From positions 6,149,338-6,213,337 of the forward strand of contig PCDI01000001.1 of NCBI GenBank assembly GCA_002778195.1: a DNA stretch of 64,000 bases. Direction: 5' to 3'. The translations under genes were made by a program, and so were the position numbers. The stretch comes from Raffaelea ambrosiae (taxonomy: Eukaryota > Ascomycota > Sordariomycetes > Ophiostomatales > Ophiostomataceae). Under the pieces are notes generated by a model. The model worked only from the letters and a program-made list of their open reading frames with translations. It did not search any database and was not told the DNA's origin. Position 1 is the stretch's first letter. The number at the start of each line of letters is the position of its first letter. This document shows, piece by piece, positions 10,755 to 22,596 of the stretch.

Positions 10755-12572
10755 TTCTATGTTTTGGTTCTAGCTTGAAGAGAAAGCTAACAAGTGGCAG
10801 AAGATGGGCGTTTGAGGCGTCCTCTGGGAATCGGCCAGGTCGAATGTTGTCAATGCGGAGCCAAAACTGTTGGGTCAGGTGGCTGAATTTGGCAGGGACG
10901 ACTGGCTCCGAGCGGCGACCATGCAATTACTTTGCCTCTACCTAGATCAGATCGCCACGGAAACGTCGGCGACCGCTTGCAGTGCAAACGAGAGTGGGTA
11001 GTATGTGGTGTTTCTACCGATAACAGACGTGGAGATGTGCAGAGAAGCTGGCTGATCAACGGCAGCAATGGCGGGGAGTTGTGTTTGATGTTCGTCAGGG
11101 GAGCGGAGCAAATGGGCGCTGCAGAGTTAGCTGGAGCGGCCAGGCCGGAAACCCCGGTCGTTCTGGTTTCGGATGTAAAGGCGTAGCGAGTGTAGATAGC
11201 CGTGACGAGCGCTGTCGTCGAGATTCGTTGCAGGTCGTTAATGTTTGTCGAGAGTCGGATTTGAGTCGAGTTGAGGGTGCGGTCGTGTTCGGTCACAGCG
11301 CGCGACGGACTGTGAGCATTGAAAATCTGAAGACGGACGAAGACGGATGAAGACGGATGAAGGCGGACGAAGGAATGGTAATGAGCTGGCTTTGCACAAT
11401 GGAAGTGAGGTGAGTAGAAAATGAAACGAGCGTCGAGTTCAGGGAAAAAAAAGGCCAGGGAGACGGCGAAGCAAAAGGATTTGGCTGGAACACGAAAACA
11501 GCGAAGGAGCCAAAAACAAGGAACATGAGTGAGAATGGAAGGCGGAGAACTGGTGGCGGGCTAATAGCGGGCTAAGCGACAGAAAGGGGGCCAGTCGTCA
11601 TCTTTGGCCCTTGGCTGGCTCCGTTCGCTCCTGCCTTCCATGGCTGCCACTGACACCAGCCGAGAACTGCGAGAGCCTGAGCCTACGGTGTACGTTGGGG
11701 CGCTCCAGCGGTGGTCCAGCGGTGGCCTGTGTCGCTAGAACGAAGGCTGGGCACTGGGCATCGCCAAGCCCCCGCTGGGAAGCAGGGACCACGCCACACT
11801 AGCGCATTTGAGTGGGGCTGCTGGTCCGTATTCCAGCTCTTGGGAATGGGTGGGCCTTTGTTGTCATTTGGTGCCATTTGTCGCGCCCTCTGTACTTTTT
11901 CTCGCCCTGGCCAGAGCACACAGTGCCTGACTCACTCCCCTCTCTAGCACACAGTGGGTTCCTTAGTTACCACCGAGTGGTCGCGACGCGTGTCGCTCTC
12001 CCGCACCAGCCTCCACATTGGGGTAAGCGGGAATAAATTCTTGCTGCAGGCAATTTGTCTGACTTGGCCTTTATTACCTGCCGCCTCGTAGACCACATGC
12101 CAGCTTCAAGCATAAATGGCGTCCGGGGTTGGCATTCCTTTTTAGCGCTGTGTTCCTACTGCTGACCTGTCTTGTTTTAAATTGGCAGGGTTTCTTTTCT
12201 TTTCTTAAAATTTCAGGCGTCTTGCTACTTACTACCTTTTTGTGCACACCGTCTCCGTGCTCGCTGCATAGGAAACCCTGATCTTACTGTCCACGTGACA
12301 AAGGCTGTATGTATGTATGTATTGGGCTCATTGCCGGCCAAACGGCCCCTGTAGAGCCAGTTTGTGGTGAAAACAACCGTCCTCGTACGGATTTCGTTCC
12401 GGTGCCCACGACGTTACTATCCTACTACTCGTACAAAGTCACTATGTAAGATATCTTGCTCCTCCAACGGCGGCACGAATCTGTCCTGTTCGCAGGGAGT
12501 TTTGCCCGCACACAGGCGCAAGGCTGTATCGTCCATTTTGGACGCTGTCGGTTATCCCTGGCAGCTCTGTAA
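10755..12572. other. Intergenic, no supported gene
   Basis: Contains a minor direct repeat around 11335-11365 (variants of GACGGATGAAGACG) and C/T-rich stretches. Open frames on both strands are short and show no family I recognise. A 4-bp GTAT repeat occurs at 12306-12322. Confidence 0.5.
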
Positions 12573-13212
12573 TTCTTCCACTGTTTTCATCCTCGGCTAC
12601 TTCCATCCACGCCCTCATGGGACCCTTGGCTGGCAACCATCGAGTCACCCGACGAGCTGGACCCGTACGGGACATGTGTGCTGCTGGAGGAATTTCCAGC
12701 GGAGAATCCTGCGTGAGGATCACTGTAGCTATCCATCCATCCAATTATGCCCGAGTCGGTTGTGTCAGAAGTAGACGAGCCGTCGCCTGTTGTTTCTGGC
12801 ACAAGCAGCCGCCGAGAGCCGCAGGTTAGTCGGGACACCACACGCATTTCTGCGGTCACGAGACATGGTGGTCCACGTACTGTTGGTATTGTCCGAGCTG
12901 GACATAACTTTTGCAGGTGTCTGAGGTATCTTGTCTTACGAGGGCTTGGATCAGGTAAACGTTCAAATAGTCGACAAGCGAGCCATGTGAACCACGCCGA
13001 CACTGCTGATGTAGACAGACCACTTTTTATGGAGAGAGAACCAGCTCATTCGCGAACCGAATTACACCAAGATTTTGAAGAGACAAGGGACTGCCGGCAG
13101 ACTACCGAGCAGGCCGGAGGTATGGGAATCCATCTCCTCATTTATACGCAGTCGAGCGCTGCCTTTCCCATACTTCGGCAGTCACTGGGGCCCGAGATCG
13201 CAACAACCCTGA
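12573..13212 (+). CDS. Possible multi-exon gene, unknown product
   Basis: Four exons can be joined in one frame: 12573-12712, 12769-12824, 12926-12954 and 13015-13212. The first contains WLATIESPDELDPYG and LLEEFPAENP; the last contains TDHFLWRENQLIREP, ILKRQGTAGRLPSRPEVW and ends at TGA 13210-13212. Amino-acid composition and the run of phase-compatible junctions look more like real coding sequence than the overlapping frames, but the third acceptor is weak and the short second exon is unconvincing. No upstream exon with a start codon was found. The segment around RxGTAGxxPSRPEVW looks like something conserved, but I cannot name the family. It could equally be a decaying gene in this gene-poor tract. 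Confidence 0.3.
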
Positions 13213-15598
13213 CCGGCAACCACCACGACATGCCACCGGCGGGAAATGGTTCATCGACCTGGAGAATTTGGCGTGTTATGTAGGGCCAGCACACCAAACA
13301 GCCAACCATCCGTCTCGCACCAAGACTTTGACCGGCCGCGGCTGGCCGTGACTGGCCGAGAAATAGTAGCGGTCACAAGGGCTCTCATTCATTCTGTTGA
13401 CCAGACAAGCCCTTTTCTTGGAAACAAACATCATGCCGGAAATCCACCATGTTACCAACTGATTTGTTGAAGCACAGATGCGGGTTAAGCATCGGGGAAA
13501 GAGACATGCCACGATATGTTGCTGATATGGCCTTCTTTCTTGGTGCCACGATTGCGCCGGGAGTTCTGTTCATCTGAATACCAATTGCTTGGTCGTATTG
13601 TATGACACTCTACTGATTCATGTGAAGCTGATCCCGTGCGTGCAATGCTGGATACATCCCGATCGATGTGGCGAGCCGTCATTACTAGGATATGCAGGTC
13701 GGTCGGTAAGTCTTTGGCAACGTTCATGCCCATTGCTCTGTTTTCGCTACAGCCTTCGTTGGGACATCGCTTTCTTCCATCCGAAACCCTTCCGCCACGC
13801 TCCTGGCTACTCCGGTCCTTGATGTGCTACAACCGTTGAATTTGCCGTTCGGCACCAACGCCTGTTACGACCGCCTCGCTGTATGGCTTTACTTTTCAAA
13901 ACGATGGCATTTCGATTGACTTGCACCCAGCGATTTGCATAGCCGCACAACGGAACGTATAAGAAGGCACATCTTCGGCTGCTAGTACTCTAACTAATTG
14001 GTCTTATCAGCCAGTGTCTCCCAGTTTCGCGCTCTCCCACCCATTCCTCCCTTCTCTCTTTCCTTTTCTTTTTCGTCGAACCCACCATTGTCTCTTGTTT
14101 GCCAATGCCTTTTTTCTTTCTGAACCAGCTGCCCTATCCGTGTCGAAGCAACTGCCACACCGAGAACACGCCCAGGATCAGAGTGGCATTGTGCATGGAA
14201 CTCACCACGTACCCAAGCATCCGCAGTGTGTCGGTTGACCACACCATCTCCAACAGGTAACATCTACAACCCTGCGTGTCTGTAGTGCCTCCCAAACCTG
14301 CTTCCAGGCTTATTGATACTTTTAATTCGCCCCGATCTGACCCGCAACGTCCCGTTGCTGATCTCATTCACATTATTCGTATAGCCATGTGATTTACCGG
14401 CCAGTCTTTGCGAGCTTTTATTCGACTAGCTTGCATTTTCTTTGGATCGAGTGTGTCGATTTTGTCTGCAGTGGCTCTGACCCCCTCGTGGGCGAATACT
14501 GGACTTCGTGTAGTCCAGTTCCAGTATTTCCTATACACTCCCAGAATATCACTGCTGCCAAACGATCCCTTCAGATTGGCGTGTCACCCATTATGCATAT
14601 TCATGGTTTGGGCAGTAAGCCTGCCCCGTTTCTCCTTACAATATTGTGTCATGTCGTTCCATCACTCTGCAACGAGCATGCTTGTAGCAACTGTCCCGCA
14701 AAGCCACATTTCCCATGCAGGGAATACTGTTGAGATATTCCCTATGACCATGACAAAGCCAGGAAGTTCTCCTGCAGGTTATGGTAGTAATTAAACTCAC
14801 AAGTGGGAATGCACCAAATATGTTCAATGACGTGTCCGCCTGTACTAGCGGCGCACCAAGGACAGAGACTGGCCCACCGGCCGGTAACGTGGTCGGTTCT
14901 ACTCATGCAGTGTCTTTCTCACGAGCAGCCAGATCTGACTTCCAAATCGACTTTAATAAGTGCATTTTGCACAGAATAACGGACACTGGGTCCTCTCCAT
15001 CCTCCAAACTTCCCATTTAGCGACGCATTTGGCTGCCATGCTTTTCTTGCCCAGAGTAAAAAACAAGTCCACAACTGTCCGCACTGACTCGGCAGGCTAT
15101 GCAGGGTCATGTATCGTCACCAATCTGTGCAGGGAGAGGAAATCAAGATACAAAACAGCTGTAGTATGTAGAGATTGGTATATGCGACCATAAGTTGAGA
15201 GGCTGAGAAAAGTAGCGATCAAGCTAGGCTTGGATGGATCGGAGGCAGCGCTCGAAGGGTTTAAACCATTGCATATTGGGAGTGTCCCAGGAAGACAAAG
15301 TTGAAGCCGCAGAGGTGTTAGTGGTTGGGCTGCGATGATTGTCTCGCGAATACTAAGCATCGCATACCGATACAGGCCATGTGTCGTGACTACGAATATT
15401 TAGCAGTTCTTCGTTGTTTGCATGGCAAGATACTTTGCCGCAATTCCTCGGCAAGCAAGAGGTCCCACTTACAGCAGTCCTGGGCTCACACCGCTGGAAA
15501 CTACAGCAATGTCGTCCGGCTGTTGTCGAAATGTGTCAACGTACGAGTAGAGTGGCTCCTGCTTTCTCGAACATAGTTGCTGTGGCTGCTGCTGCCGC

Positions 15599-15692
<94 letters not shown>

Positions 15693-16849
15693 GCTGGTCG
15701 AGTTGCTGGTGTAGGCCCATGTGGAAGCCGAACGGACCTGGTTGACCAACAGCTGTATCTTAATCTGTGTGATCAACAAAGCATCCTTCTCTATTATGCT
15801 GTGCTCGGTCAGGTTTGCCAGGCACGAGTCCAAGTATGAGGACCAGCGTAAGCCATCGACAGCCCTAAGATATGAGTGGTCAAAGACGAGACAAGGAATA
15901 CGGTCAGAACGGCACACCGGCCTTCCATTGTCCTCTCTCACCTTAAAAGCGACACTGGGATGCCAGGCATAGACGCTGGGCTTTGTCGATGTATGGGCTC
16001 ACTCGGTTGCCTATGGCGATGCCAGCTAATCTTTGTTATTGTACAGGGTACCTGCAGACGGAAAGTTGGCTTGTTTAAACAGGGGTAAAATCGTCAAAAC
16101 CAGGTCACAGGCAATACTAACCACCATTTGCGAGACCAGTGATACTTTTTGGCGGTCCAATGGGAACAGATGCATCCAGGACACGAACGTCAAGATGCCG
16201 TTCTGCAGATCTAACTTGCGATCGCTGTTGGAGACCACGCTCTCTATATATCGGGTACTTAAGGCAGAGTAAGTCTCTACAGCAGCGAGGAGACACCCAT
16301 GATGCCCAGCCACCAAAAGGGAAACCTTTGACGCAACCGGCGAGCAGACGTGTCGGATGGAATTAGGCAAACGGGGCTTGAACCCGTGATGAAACGGACG
16401 TGTTAGTGGTGTCCAGCACATAACCCCCCGCACACAGAAGGGGCTGTCAAATAATGGAATTTGTCCCATACACTTACGGGCATCTCATCGCGGAAGCGGC
16501 GCAAGCAGGCTTCGACCTCTGCTGTCGTGGGCTCAATTAGGTCACCCACCGTGTCCGGGATAGCAAGCGTGTTGGTAGGCACGGAGTGCGGAATTGCATC
16601 GCCACGTCTTTGAGGCAGTAACAGCATTCCACTGTCATTTACTAGAGTGTTGTTCTATTCTTCGTCAGCAATGGTCTGTTTGCAACGTTTCAACCCAATA
16701 CATCCACAAGGAAATGGGTTGGTTACCAAAGACCCGGCCGAGGCATCGCTCTCCAGAGTCTTACCATATTTCTCGAAATGTTATTCTGACCACGGTTCAA
16801 TTAGCCTTTACTCGCTGTCTAACATGCTGTCTCAATAAAAGACGCTATG
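13213..16849. other. Gene-poor tract
   Basis: About 3.6 kb in which no open frame gives a convincing product on either strand. It contains the TTG microsatellite listed separately and an isolated T-arm-like sequence near 16370. The adjacent dead transporter tail suggests part of this tract is decayed coding sequence, but I could not align it to anything. Confidence 0.5.
15601..15693. repeat. TTG microsatellite, 31 units
   Basis: A perfect run of 31 TTG triplets (93 bp), preceded by imperfect TGC/CTG triplets. Read on either strand it gives long homopolymer-type peptides (Val, Gln or Asn), which are artefacts of the repeat and not genes. Confidence 0.95.
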
Positions 16850-17163
16850 CAGTTTATCGTGTGGTGCCAGTATCTGGGCCCAGCTATCTTTCTGGCCATT
16901 TACAGTGCTTTTTTGACACGAGCCTCGGATCTGAAATCCACAGGCAAGCACCACACGCCAATGCCGAGGCCATAGTGGTTGCCGGGGCTACAAAGCTTCG
17001 AGAAATCGTCAGCCCGCGAGACCTCTCTGGCATTTTAGTAGCGTATTTTGACAGTGTTGGCAATGTATTATATACGGTGATGGGGACGGCTCTGGTCAGC
17101 TTCATTGCGGGTTGGCCTATGGAACAGCGTCATCAAGGAGAGCACACAATTACCCGAGTCTAA
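16850..17163 (+). pseudogene. C-terminal remnant of a DHA2-type MFS drug/toxin transporter
   Basis: Two frames together resemble the end of a 14-helix MFS efflux pump: first VWCQYLGPAIFLAIYSAF, then in another frame TSLGSEIHRQAPHA, AIVVAGATKLREIVS and a last membrane helix LYTVMGTALVSFIAG. The change of frame falls at a run of six T (about 16912), as expected for a one-base indel. The pattern GATxLRxxFSxxxLxxILxAYMD is what I recall from this family. No upstream exons with the transporter's signature loops were found in the preceding 3 kb, so this is a truncated, frameshifted relic rather than a gene. Confidence 0.5.
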
Positions 17164-17457
17164 CCCTTCCAGACAAGGGGCAACTCTGGAAAGAGCCCAA
17201 TTTAAATCATGTATTAGTTGCCCTGCAACGAGTCGTGGAATAGGACAAAAATAAACTAACAACTTAGCGTTTTATATAGTCTACTATGTAATAACTAGTT
17301 AGTACTTGATTTTATTCGTTTCTCTTTTTTAACGTAAACTTTGATAAGCAACTATGCAAATGACTTCTGCATGGACAGGCGTGCTTGGTGACGCTTGGTA
17401 TCACTCTCAAACCGTACTCTGTATTTGTCAATTTTCTTTGCATGGTAATGGACTAGT

Positions 17458-18257
17458 TTACAATGCCGCAGCACGCTGCTTCGCCAGCCGAGCCTTAGTA
17501 TTCTCAATGATCACTTTCTCATCATAAATGCCCGTCACACTCGGATGTGCCGCCACGGCCTTGGCCCAAGCCCAGGTGGCCGGAGCCTTGCTCTCGAGGG
17601 CCGATACCAAGGCAGTTGGGTAAACACCAGCCTTGGAAAGCGACAGCAACCGGATAACAAATGAGCCGGTCAGGACCTCAGCAAGTGTCAGACTGTTGCT
17701 CCCGCCAAAAAATGGCTTTTCGATCGACGTCGTGCCTTTCAGCAGCGGTTCCAGTTCCTTAGCTGCAGCGGCTGCAACGGCGTCGACAACAACGGCTTCG
17801 TCTTCTTCGGTCTTGGCTGATCCCAACTTGAAAAGATGCGTCTGAACCTTGCTGAAATAGGCATCGACAAAAAATGCAATACGAGCGCGGGTCAGCGGAC
17901 CCCCCTTGGCGTTGGACACCGGAAGCAGCGCAGCCTTGTCAGGGTAGGCATCGGCTAAAAACTGAGCGACTACGGCAGATTCGGTAATAATTTCACCGCC
18001 GTACTTGATAGATGGGACAAGCCCTCGGGGGTTGACTTCCAGGTACCAGGGCTCGCGCGGTCGGTCGAGGTCAATGATGACCTCCTCGAAAGGAACACCG
18101 AGTTCGGCGAGCGCGATGTGAGCGCGGTGCGCCCCTGTGAATCACATGAAATGGTCAGTGACTAGGAATAACTGGGCTGTTTTAGTACAATGTAGAATTG
18201 TCACGTACAAGGGCAGCGGTGGTTGGTATAGAGTGTGATTTTGTCGTCGGCACCCAT
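17458..18257 (-). CDS. Glutathione S-transferase (omega/GTO-like)
   Basis: Conjugates or reduces substrates with glutathione in the cytosol. Two exons: 18209-18257 and 17458-18134, giving 241 aa. The 74 bp intron (GTACGT...CAG) splits a Trp codon; splicing creates the active-site region YTNHRCPWAHRAHIAL, with Cys as the likely catalytic residue, as in omega-class enzymes. The N-terminal thioredoxin-like domain continues through WYLEVNPRGLVPSI (the cis-Pro follows Val) and ITESAVVAQFL (the glutathione-binding Glu-Ser). The C-terminal part is all-helical. The start is the first ATG and gives the short leader MGADDKITLYTNH typical of these proteins. Confidence 0.88.
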
Positions 18258-19115
18258 TGTGAATGTTGAGCTTGGCAAGGCGGGGATGGAAGGCTACGCT
18301 GGCTGAGGCTGTTTTGTCACAAATTTTCTCACGGGGTAGAGAGGGCAGGACAGCAAATTTGTAGGTCGGAGATGAAGCTGCCGACCTTGCGTGGGGCAGA
18401 AAGTACTTCGCTACATATTCGTTACGTAGTTATACCCGTTCTTGTTTGCGGGGTGTCGGATCGGCCGACAAGGCGCAAGAAATGGGCACAGAAAGGCGCC
18501 ATCGGACATCAGCATGTCCTAGGCGGATCCTCACGAATTGCATATTGATTGATAAGCAGGCATGAAACGTGGCATCCGCTCAGCCTCGCATTGGTATGTA
18601 CTATTGTAGTTGCCTGGTACAATATACCTGGTACAATGCTATACTTAATAATGCAGGATGGCGCAGGCATGGGCGCGTACATATGCGAGGATTGTCATGA
18701 ACACTATTATTGCAAGTAGTTGCTTGTCTCTTATTACACGGTATATAAAAATGTGCTACACGATGGCTACTGACGATCTAACGTACAATCGGCAAGCATA
18801 CCAGCAGAAGTATTGAGCAATCTCTCGCAGCTTCCAGCAGCAAGACCTCAAAGAGCAAATTTGTGACAACGAAATTCAAAATATAAAAGGAAAACAAGGA
18901 GGGGGTCAAGCTCCTTGCCCCGCCTGCCCAGACTACGCTGTTCCAACAGCTCGCCTACTAGTTTGTTGGAAGTAACTACTGCCGCATTCTTCCACGCAAA
19001 GCGTTGCCTCTTGCGGCCCGTTCTCGGCATCCTGCGCCTTGTTGCTCCCACCATTTTCGACTGCTTGCCGCCATTGATATCGTTGACCATGACCCATTGA
19101 TATCGTTGACCGTGA
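18258..19115. other. Intergenic, no gene seen
   Basis: Holds the GST promoter and the 3' region of the BTB gene. Short open frames antisense to nothing; no family resemblance. A near-duplicate of CCCATTGATATCGTTGACC occurs at about 19067-19110. Confidence 0.55.
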
Positions 19116-20210
19116 CTAGTAGAGTAGAAAACCAAGGCCGCTTTTCAAATCCAAGCCGGCAATACCGGCCCGTAGATGATCGATCTGCGGCGTCAGAAGG
19201 AGCTGCTTGGGGGTACCACTGCTGCGGCGGTCATTGAGCCTGCTTGCCAGCTTCCACACCTTCGTCTGAACCTCGTGTGCGGCGCGACTGATGGCGGCAA
19301 CGGAGATGCCGGTGTAGGGCTGATCTGGGCGCGGCCAGATAAGTCCACTGTTGTGAAGTGTCCGGATAAGGTTGCCAAGTAAGAATAAATCTGTGTCCTC
19401 AGCGCTGCTGCTATTCTCGTAGCTTCCTTCGTCTCCACGCACCAAGCCGTCTACCGCTGCCTGCAACAGATCCAGGGACTTGGAGATTGCTTCTTGCCGC
19501 TGCTGGTCAATTTCGGCCACGATTTTGGCTCGCAAAGGCAGTCCATTCAGTGCCGGCAACGGTCCGGGGCTCAAGGTGGCTGCCAGTCTGGTCACTTCAC
19601 GAAAAAGGTCGGCCTTGCGGAAGACGTATGCCACGTATACCCAGAGGACCAAATCGCGACCTGGCTTGGTTGGCAGACCACGTCGCTGCAGCTCACCAAC
19701 CCACCGGTCAGCATGAACCTCGACAGTGTCTTGGAGCTGGAAACGGTCTACGACGATGGCAATGCGCGCCAGCGTCTCCAGGTCGACTGTCTTTGGTACC
19801 CGTTCACCACCAGCCCGGCCGTGCACTATGTTGAGCACCGTTGTCGTAGCGGCACCGTCAACACCGTCGAGAACGATGTGCACGCGGCCGTCAGGCTGAA
19901 TCTCATGGCTCGTGGTTATACCGGTCGCACCAAATCCGTTCGTTCCGGCTTTACCTGCCCAGAGACTGTTGTTTGAAGCTGCCCCTGAGACGGTGGCGTT
20001 GGACGAAGAAGGTTTGAAAGCAAAATGGTCATAAAAATACGCAGATGCAAGGCTCAGGTGCTTTGACGAGACTTTGATGCGCACTTCAGGCGGCGGCAGA
20101 GAGTTGCCCGAGTCGAGCGTCTCCTGCGGCCATGGCGCGATAGGTTCGGCCGGCGGCCGGACGATAATGAGAGTATCAGCGTCCGGGTCTATCTCGTAGA
20201 TTTTTGACAT
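19116..20210 (-). CDS. BTB/POZ-domain protein, fungal type
   Basis: 364 aa in one exon. After a leader with DTLIIVRPP, the segment VRIKVSSKHLSLASAYF matches the opening of fungal BTB domains, in which a short 'shape held' strand is followed by a dimerisation helix. HIVLDGVDGAAT and VLNIVHGRAG continue the fold, and VDLETLARIAIVVDRFQ is the conserved helix after it. The rest is helical, with DLVLWVYVAYVFRK. Fungal proteins of this kind usually have no other domain and no assigned role; some BTB proteins bridge substrates to cullin-3, which is only a possibility here. The start ATG gives MSKIYEIDPDAD. A loop of about 30 small residues (SSSNATVSGA onwards) interrupts the BTB core. Confidence 0.8.
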   Translation of the reverse strand: MSKIYEIDPDADTLIIVRPPAEPIAPWPQETLDSGNSLPPPEVRIKVSSKHLSLASAYFYDHFAFKPSSSNATVSGAASNNSLWAGKAGTNGFGATGITTSHEIQPDGRVHIVLDGVDGAATTTVLNIVHGRAGGERVPKTVDLETLARIAIVVDRFQLQDTVEVHADRWVGELQRRGLPTKPGRDLVLWVYVAYVFRKADLFREVTRLAATLSPGPLPALNGLPLRAKIVAEIDQQRQEAISKSLDLLQAAVDGLVRGDEGSYENSSSAEDTDLFLLGNLIRTLHNSGLIWPRPDQPYTGISVAAISRAAHEVQTKVWKLASRLNDRRSSGTPKQLLLTPQIDHLRAGIAGLDLKSGLGFLLY

Positions 20211-21030
20211 CGTTGCTCACAGTGAAGCTTGGAAATTTGGTTGAATGCAGTGGAGAGTCGAGTTGTGTCAAGTTCTTTACATTCCATGTTCACATTTTCC
20301 TGCCTCTGTGATTTGGACTAGTTGAGTCAACATATCTTTATTTTCGCCATTTGCCCAACCTCTTGAATTGGGGTAGCTTCGTGTGTTATTGCGTGCACCT
20401 CTTGATTGATCACGCAATAGTTACAGCAGATAATGGTAGTTGCTTGTTTGAGGATAGCACCAGCGCATTTCTGTTTGGGGGAGAGATAAAATAGCACCTA
20501 GTTATCGAATGTCAATACCTACATAGTACTAGCATTAGTTTTACACCAGAATATAGGTACAACCCCCCTGTAAACGCCACTTCATAGGATTGCAGGGCAT
20601 CCGAGCAGAGTTTGTAAGAAAGACTTGAAGTTGCCGGAATATACCGCAGTGAAAAGGCTTTTTGATAACCTAAGAGACAGTAAACGGCCTACTCAATACT
20701 AGCAGAAAACTCCCGCGTACAGATAGGTTTTACGAGCCGGTTCTACAACACTGCTTGAAGACTCTGGCACTCTGATGCTTTTTCTGTGGTTTTTGGCGTG
20801 TTTAGGGGGTTTCGTGCCTTTCTCCACTAAAAATGTCGCAATAACAACTGATAGGTGTTTCTTTATCCCTCTCCGATTTCCACCATGTCCTACTTATGTC
20901 GCTGTGTAGTTATCTACTTTAGTACCGAAAAGCTGGCGGCGCGCAGTATTAGTATTCAACAGGAACAGTAACAGGTACAGCTAGGCGGCTTTTGTAGACG
21001 ATCCTCGATTTACCAATACTACCTGTAAAC
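20211..21030. other. Intergenic, no gene seen
   Basis: AT-rich sequence between the BTB gene promoter and a pseudogene; no open frame longer than about 60 codons and nothing recognisable. Confidence 0.55.
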
Positions 21031-22180
21031 GTGGTTTATGGCTGCGACACCCCAATCAAGCTCACATATGCAGACTACGGGTATCGCAACGAGGCCGCCC
21101 CTGGGCAAGAAAATGTCCTGTTGTTCTTCGCTCCTCTGTTGGGGTTACGCTTGCTGCATATTTCTGAAGACAAACTCGCAAGAAAGCACAAGATTCGCAT
21201 CATCTGCCCAGACCCTTCTGGCATTGGTAGTACCGACATATGGCGCAATTGCAGCCGCAGGATGAGCTTCTGGGGTGAGTCTGGGCGGTTGGTAGCATCT
21301 GGCTGGAATCTGACAGGAAATGCATGAGTTCAGCGGCCAACTGTGCCCTCCTAAAGCACCCTGGTATAAAGCATGTGTCTGTGGCATGCCACAGCGGTGG
21401 GGCTGTGTATGCGATGGACATGTTGCTACACCACCCCGAGATCCTAGTTCTACAGCAGCCCTACTTGGCAATCGGTGCGCCATGGATTCTGCCGGGGCAT
21501 ACAAACTCCATACTGCTTCCCATCACTCACGCGCTTCCCGCTGGTATCATCGGTCGTGCAGACGGAATAGCCCGGTTTGTGGCCAATTATGCAGGCTTAG
21601 TTCTTGAGGCATCGGCCTTCTCAGTCCTAAGACCATCAGCGCCACGCAAACAAGACGAAGATGGCGATATGACGGTGGAGAGAATCCGGCTTGGCGAAGA
21701 CGAAGAGGAGATCCTGTCCAACTGCAGGAAATGTATCTACGAGGAAGGTATCACTGACGTGGGGGCTGACGCAGCGCTGTCCACGCAAAAGGTAGATAAT
21801 TCCGATGGTGGTGCCGGATGGAGTGACTGGGGGGACTACGACGCTTGCGTCCCTCGCATCGTAGGAGCCTTGCGGAACTGCGGCGAGCTGAAAAGTCACT
21901 TCCGGGTTAACGTCTTTTACGCCGAGACCGATGATCTCATCGGCGCGCCCGACTCTAGGGACCCGACGTGGTTTGACGACCAGTGGACCGGGGGAAACGT
22001 GAAGGACGACGTGGACTACTGCCGTTCCGTTGTCAAAGGTGATGACCACAAAGCAGCATGGAATCGAAGCTGGACGCGACGCAAACCATGTTCGACGGGA
22101 TCGGCGAGCACATCGAAGAGACATCGGATATATTTCCAGCTGCGCAAACCACGTAAGGGAGGTAGCACTCGAATTAGACA
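21031..22180 (+). pseudogene. Alpha/beta hydrolase pseudogene
   Basis: Successive blocks in different frames resemble one fungal serine hydrolase: TPIKLTYADYGYRNE, ENVLLFFAPLLG, IRIICPDPSGIGSTD and RMSFW; then KHPGIKHVSVACHSGG (nucleophile elbow, His-Ser-Gly) with PYLAIGAPWILP and LPAGIIGRADGIARF; then VNVFYAETDDLIG (strand with the acid residue), VVKGDDH (catalytic His) and an end in a third frame. A plausible intron (GTGAGT at 21273, CTGACAG acceptor) does not bring the second block into frame, and the last block needs another shift after 22050. The active-site Ser, Asp and His are still encoded, so decay looks recent, or the breaks are sequencing errors. No start codon with good context is seen. 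Confidence 0.6.
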
Positions 22181-22596
22181 ATGGGGCTTACAGATCCCAG
22201 CCCATGGTTACATTTCCCCGTGCCAATGCCAACCTTTCTATTGTTCAGGTGCTGCTATTGCGTCCGATTTGCTTGGTTCCCTGTTTATGCTAGCCCTGAT
22301 TATACCGGTCTGGCACTGCACATTGGCCGGGACATGAAAGGAGGAAGTCCTGTGGAAGCTCCTACCTAGACCCTGTAATAAAATCCCTTCACATTTACAG
22401 TTACATCGCATTTTCCCTTGTTGTGTGAGTTCTGTTGCGTGGGTGAAGGACGCTGGGTGCACCGAATTTTGCCGATCGGCCTAGTCTCGATCTGAGCGTG
22501 TCCGCTCAACCTGTAATCCCTCCCCATCCTTTCTTCTGTCCTGAAATTGAACTTCAAACTAATTCTCGAAACTAATCAAAGTCAAAACAAAATAAA

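Noticed and set aside
12747..13283. 178-codon open frame starting MPESVVSEVDEPSP
   Set aside because: Looks plausible at the start but runs through likely introns and loses protein-like character; the alternative exon chain in another frame reads better. Kept as uncertain.
15414..15941. Long open frames with poly-Val, poly-Gln or poly-Asn across the microsatellite
   Set aside because: They exist only because the TTG repeat has no stops in these frames; the flanking parts have no coding character.
16363..16440. tRNA-like T-arm (ACGGG-TTCAAGC-CCCGT on the minus strand) with a GGTTATG-like D-loop upstream
   Set aside because: The acceptor and anticodon stems do not pair and no matching 5' acceptor strand is present within tRNA distance; at most a decayed or chance fragment.
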